A stretch of 6,403 nucleotides of DNA. It comes from an uncultured Muribaculaceae bacterium (GTDB taxonomy: Bacteria > Bacteroidota > Bacteroidia > Bacteroidales > Muribaculaceae). The translations under genes were made by a program, and so were the position numbers. Location of the stretch: contig CAMWXQ010000067.1 in assembly GCA_947178235.1 (NCBI GenBank), positions 1 through 6,403 of the forward strand, written 5' to 3'. The notes beneath the pieces are model-generated. The model searched no databases. It was not told where the DNA came from and saw nothing but the letters and a program-made list of their open reading frames with translations. Of this stretch, positions 4,998 to 6,403 are shown one piece after another; the stretch's first letter is position 1, and every line of letters begins with the position of its first letter.

Positions 4998-6403
4998 ATG
5001 AAATACCGCTACCTCGTCCCCTCGCTATGCCTCGGCGCGATAGTCGCGCTCGTGGGATGCAAGTCCGAAAAGGCCGACAACGAAAGCGACCACCTCGTCA
5101 TACTCCATACCAACGACACCCACTCGGCCATCGAGCCAGACCGGCATGACCTCGGAGGCATCGCGCGCCGCAAGGTTCTCATCGACTCTGTGCGCGGCGA
5201 GCGTCAGAACGTTCTGCTCGTGGACGCGGGCGATGCCGTACAGGGTTCGCTCTACTATACCATCTTCGGCGGCGAGGTTGAACGCAAGATGATGAACGCC
5301 CTCGGGTACGACTACCAGATCCTCGGCAACCACGAGTTCGACAAGGGTATCGACCAGCTCGCCAAAGAGTGGAGCCAACTCAATGCCGTGCGTCTCTCGA
5401 CCAACTACGACTTCGGCGACACTCCCCTCGCCCCGCTCTTCGTACCCTCGGCCATGCGCAAGGTAGGCGACCACACGGTCGGCTTCATCGGCATCAATCT
5501 CGACCCCGAGGGGATAGTGTCGGGCCCCAACTACGAGGGCATAACCTATCTCGACGCCATCGAGCGAGCCAACGCCGAAGCCGCCAAGCTGCGCGATGCG
5601 GGAGCCACGACCATTATCGCCATCACCCATATCGGATATGAGAACGGCAATGATTACAGCGACCTCGTACTCGCAAAGGGCTCCAAGGACATAGACATCA
5701 TCATCGGCGGCCACTCGCACACTAAGGTCGACCCGCAGGGGGGTGACCTCGCATGGCGCGTAGCCAATGCCGACGGCGACTCGATCACCGTATTGCAGAC
5801 AGGCTCGGGTGGCCAGAATCTCGGCGAGGTCGACATCAACCTCGCAACGGGCAAGGTCTCGGCCAAGCTCATCCCCGTGGACTCGCGCCTCGATAACCGC
5901 GTGAGCAGCGAATTTGCATCGCTCATCACCCCCTACAAACACACGGTCGACTCGGTTCGCGGCATCGTGGTCGGCAAGTCACCCCGCCTCTTCGAGCGCA
6001 AGTCTCCGGAGATGCTCAACCTCATGAGCGACTTCGTGCGTGAGCGCGGTGCCGAGATTGCAGGGAAACCCGTAGACCTCTCGATCATGAACAAGGGTGG
6101 CATCCGCAACTCTCTCGACTCGGGCGAGATCACCCGCGGCGAACTCATCGACATAGCCCCCTTCGACAACTCGATCGTCGTCCTCGACATACTCGGCCAG
6201 GACCTCATAGACAACATCGCCATCATGGCTGCACAGGACGGCAATGGCGTGAGCTCGAACGTCAAGGTTCTCTACGATCCCTCGACCCACGCAGTCAACT
6301 CGGCCACCATCGACGGCAAACCGATCGACCCCGCACGCCACTACCGCCTGGCTACCATCGACTACCTCGCAGCCGGCAACGACTACATGGAACCGCTCAA
6401 AAA
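4998..6403 (+). CDS. Lipoprotein 5'-nucleotidase, UshA-like (3' truncated by window edge)
   Basis: The 468 visible residues run off the right edge without a stop. A signal peptide (1-20) ends in an LVGC lipobox with Cys21 as the predicted lipidated residue, so the protein should face the periplasm or cell surface. The metallophosphatase domain (about 32-290) has every expected metal ligand: Asp40 and His42 in HTNDTH, Asp79 in DAGD, Asn111-His112 in GNHEF, His211 in THIG, and His239 and His241 in GGHSH. The 5'-nucleotidase C-terminal domain (about 320 onward) shows GGIRNS (367-372), a GEITRGELIDIAPFDN stretch and a GQDL segment, matching the substrate-binding domain of UshA-type enzymes. These proteins dephosphorylate extracellular nucleotides or nucleotide sugars so the nucleoside can be salvaged; exact substrate is unknown. 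The gene starts 19 bp after queE, so it may share the transcript, but a functional link to queuosine synthesis is not evident. Judging from UshA (about 550 residues), a modest C-terminal part is missing. Confidence 0.92.
   Translation, partial: MKYRYLVPSLCLGAIVALVGCKSEKADNESDHLVILHTNDTHSAIEPDRHDLGGIARRKVLIDSVRGERQNVLLVDAGDAVQGSLYYTIFGGEVERKMMNALGYDYQILGNHEFDKGIDQLAKEWSQLNAVRLSTNYDFGDTPLAPLFVPSAMRKVGDHTVGFIGINLDPEGIVSGPNYEGITYLDAIERANAEAAKLRDAGATTIIAITHIGYENGNDYSDLVLAKGSKDIDIIIGGHSHTKVDPQGGDLAWRVANADGDSITVLQTGSGGQNLGEVDINLATGKVSAKLIPVDSRLDNRVSSEFASLITPYKHTVDSVRGIVVGKSPRLFERKSPEMLNLMSDFVRERGAEIAGKPVDLSIMNKGGIRNSLDSGEITRGELIDIAPFDNSIVVLDILGQDLIDNIAIMAAQDGNGVSSNVKVLYDPSTHAVNSATIDGKPIDPARHYRLATIDYLAAGNDYMEPLK

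Noticed and set aside
5025..5942. A 305-codon minus-strand open frame opposite the 5'-nucleotidase gene
   Set aside because: Same explanation: no recognisable domain or motif, biased Val, Asp, Gly and Glu composition, and complete overlap with a convincingly coding + strand.

Overview
This window looks like ordinary chromosome from a GC-rich member of the Bacteroidota, most likely order Bacteroidales (Rikenellaceae or Muribaculaceae are plausible, but I cannot settle the family). The evidence is the kinds of protein present: a Bacteroidales-style MCE protein tail ending in a PKRY motif, a tandem META-domain lipoprotein, and an HD-containing CCA-adding enzyme next to queD and queE. In addition, no start codon has a convincing Shine-Dalgarno sequence, as is usual in this phylum. 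Codon choice is strongly C-ending (CTC, GTC, ATC, GAC) with many TCG serines. This bias leaves long, meaningless open frames on the opposite strand.

Layout, all on the + strand: (1) 1-324, the C-terminal end of an MCE/MlaD-type lipid-transport protein; (2) a 151-bp gap with a short AT-rich patch and no recognisable Bacteroides-type promoter; (3) 476-1372, a lipoprotein with two META (HslJ-like) domains; (4) 1394-2584, an M24 metallopeptidase of the Xaa-Pro peptidase kind; (5) 2577-4052, a CCA tRNA nucleotidyltransferase with an HD domain, overlapping the peptidase gene by 8 bp; (6) 4068-4403, queD; (7) a 7-bp tandem repeat that supplies the end of queD and fills the queD-queE gap; (8) 4427-4978, queE; (9) 4998-6403, a lipoprotein 5'-nucleotidase that runs off the right edge.

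Genes 3 to 9 have gaps of at most 23 bp, so they could form one transcription unit. The functional core is tRNA maturation: CCA-end addition or repair next to two consecutive steps of 7-deazaguanine (queuosine precursor) synthesis. QueD makes 6-carboxy-5,6,7,8-tetrahydropterin and QueE converts it to 7-carboxy-7-deazaguanine. The peptidase and the envelope lipoproteins have no obvious mechanistic tie to this core. I found no RNA genes, insertion sequences, CRISPR arrays, phage genes or defence genes, and no convincing undescribed system. The most distinctive local structure is the heptanucleotide repeat at the queD-queE junction.
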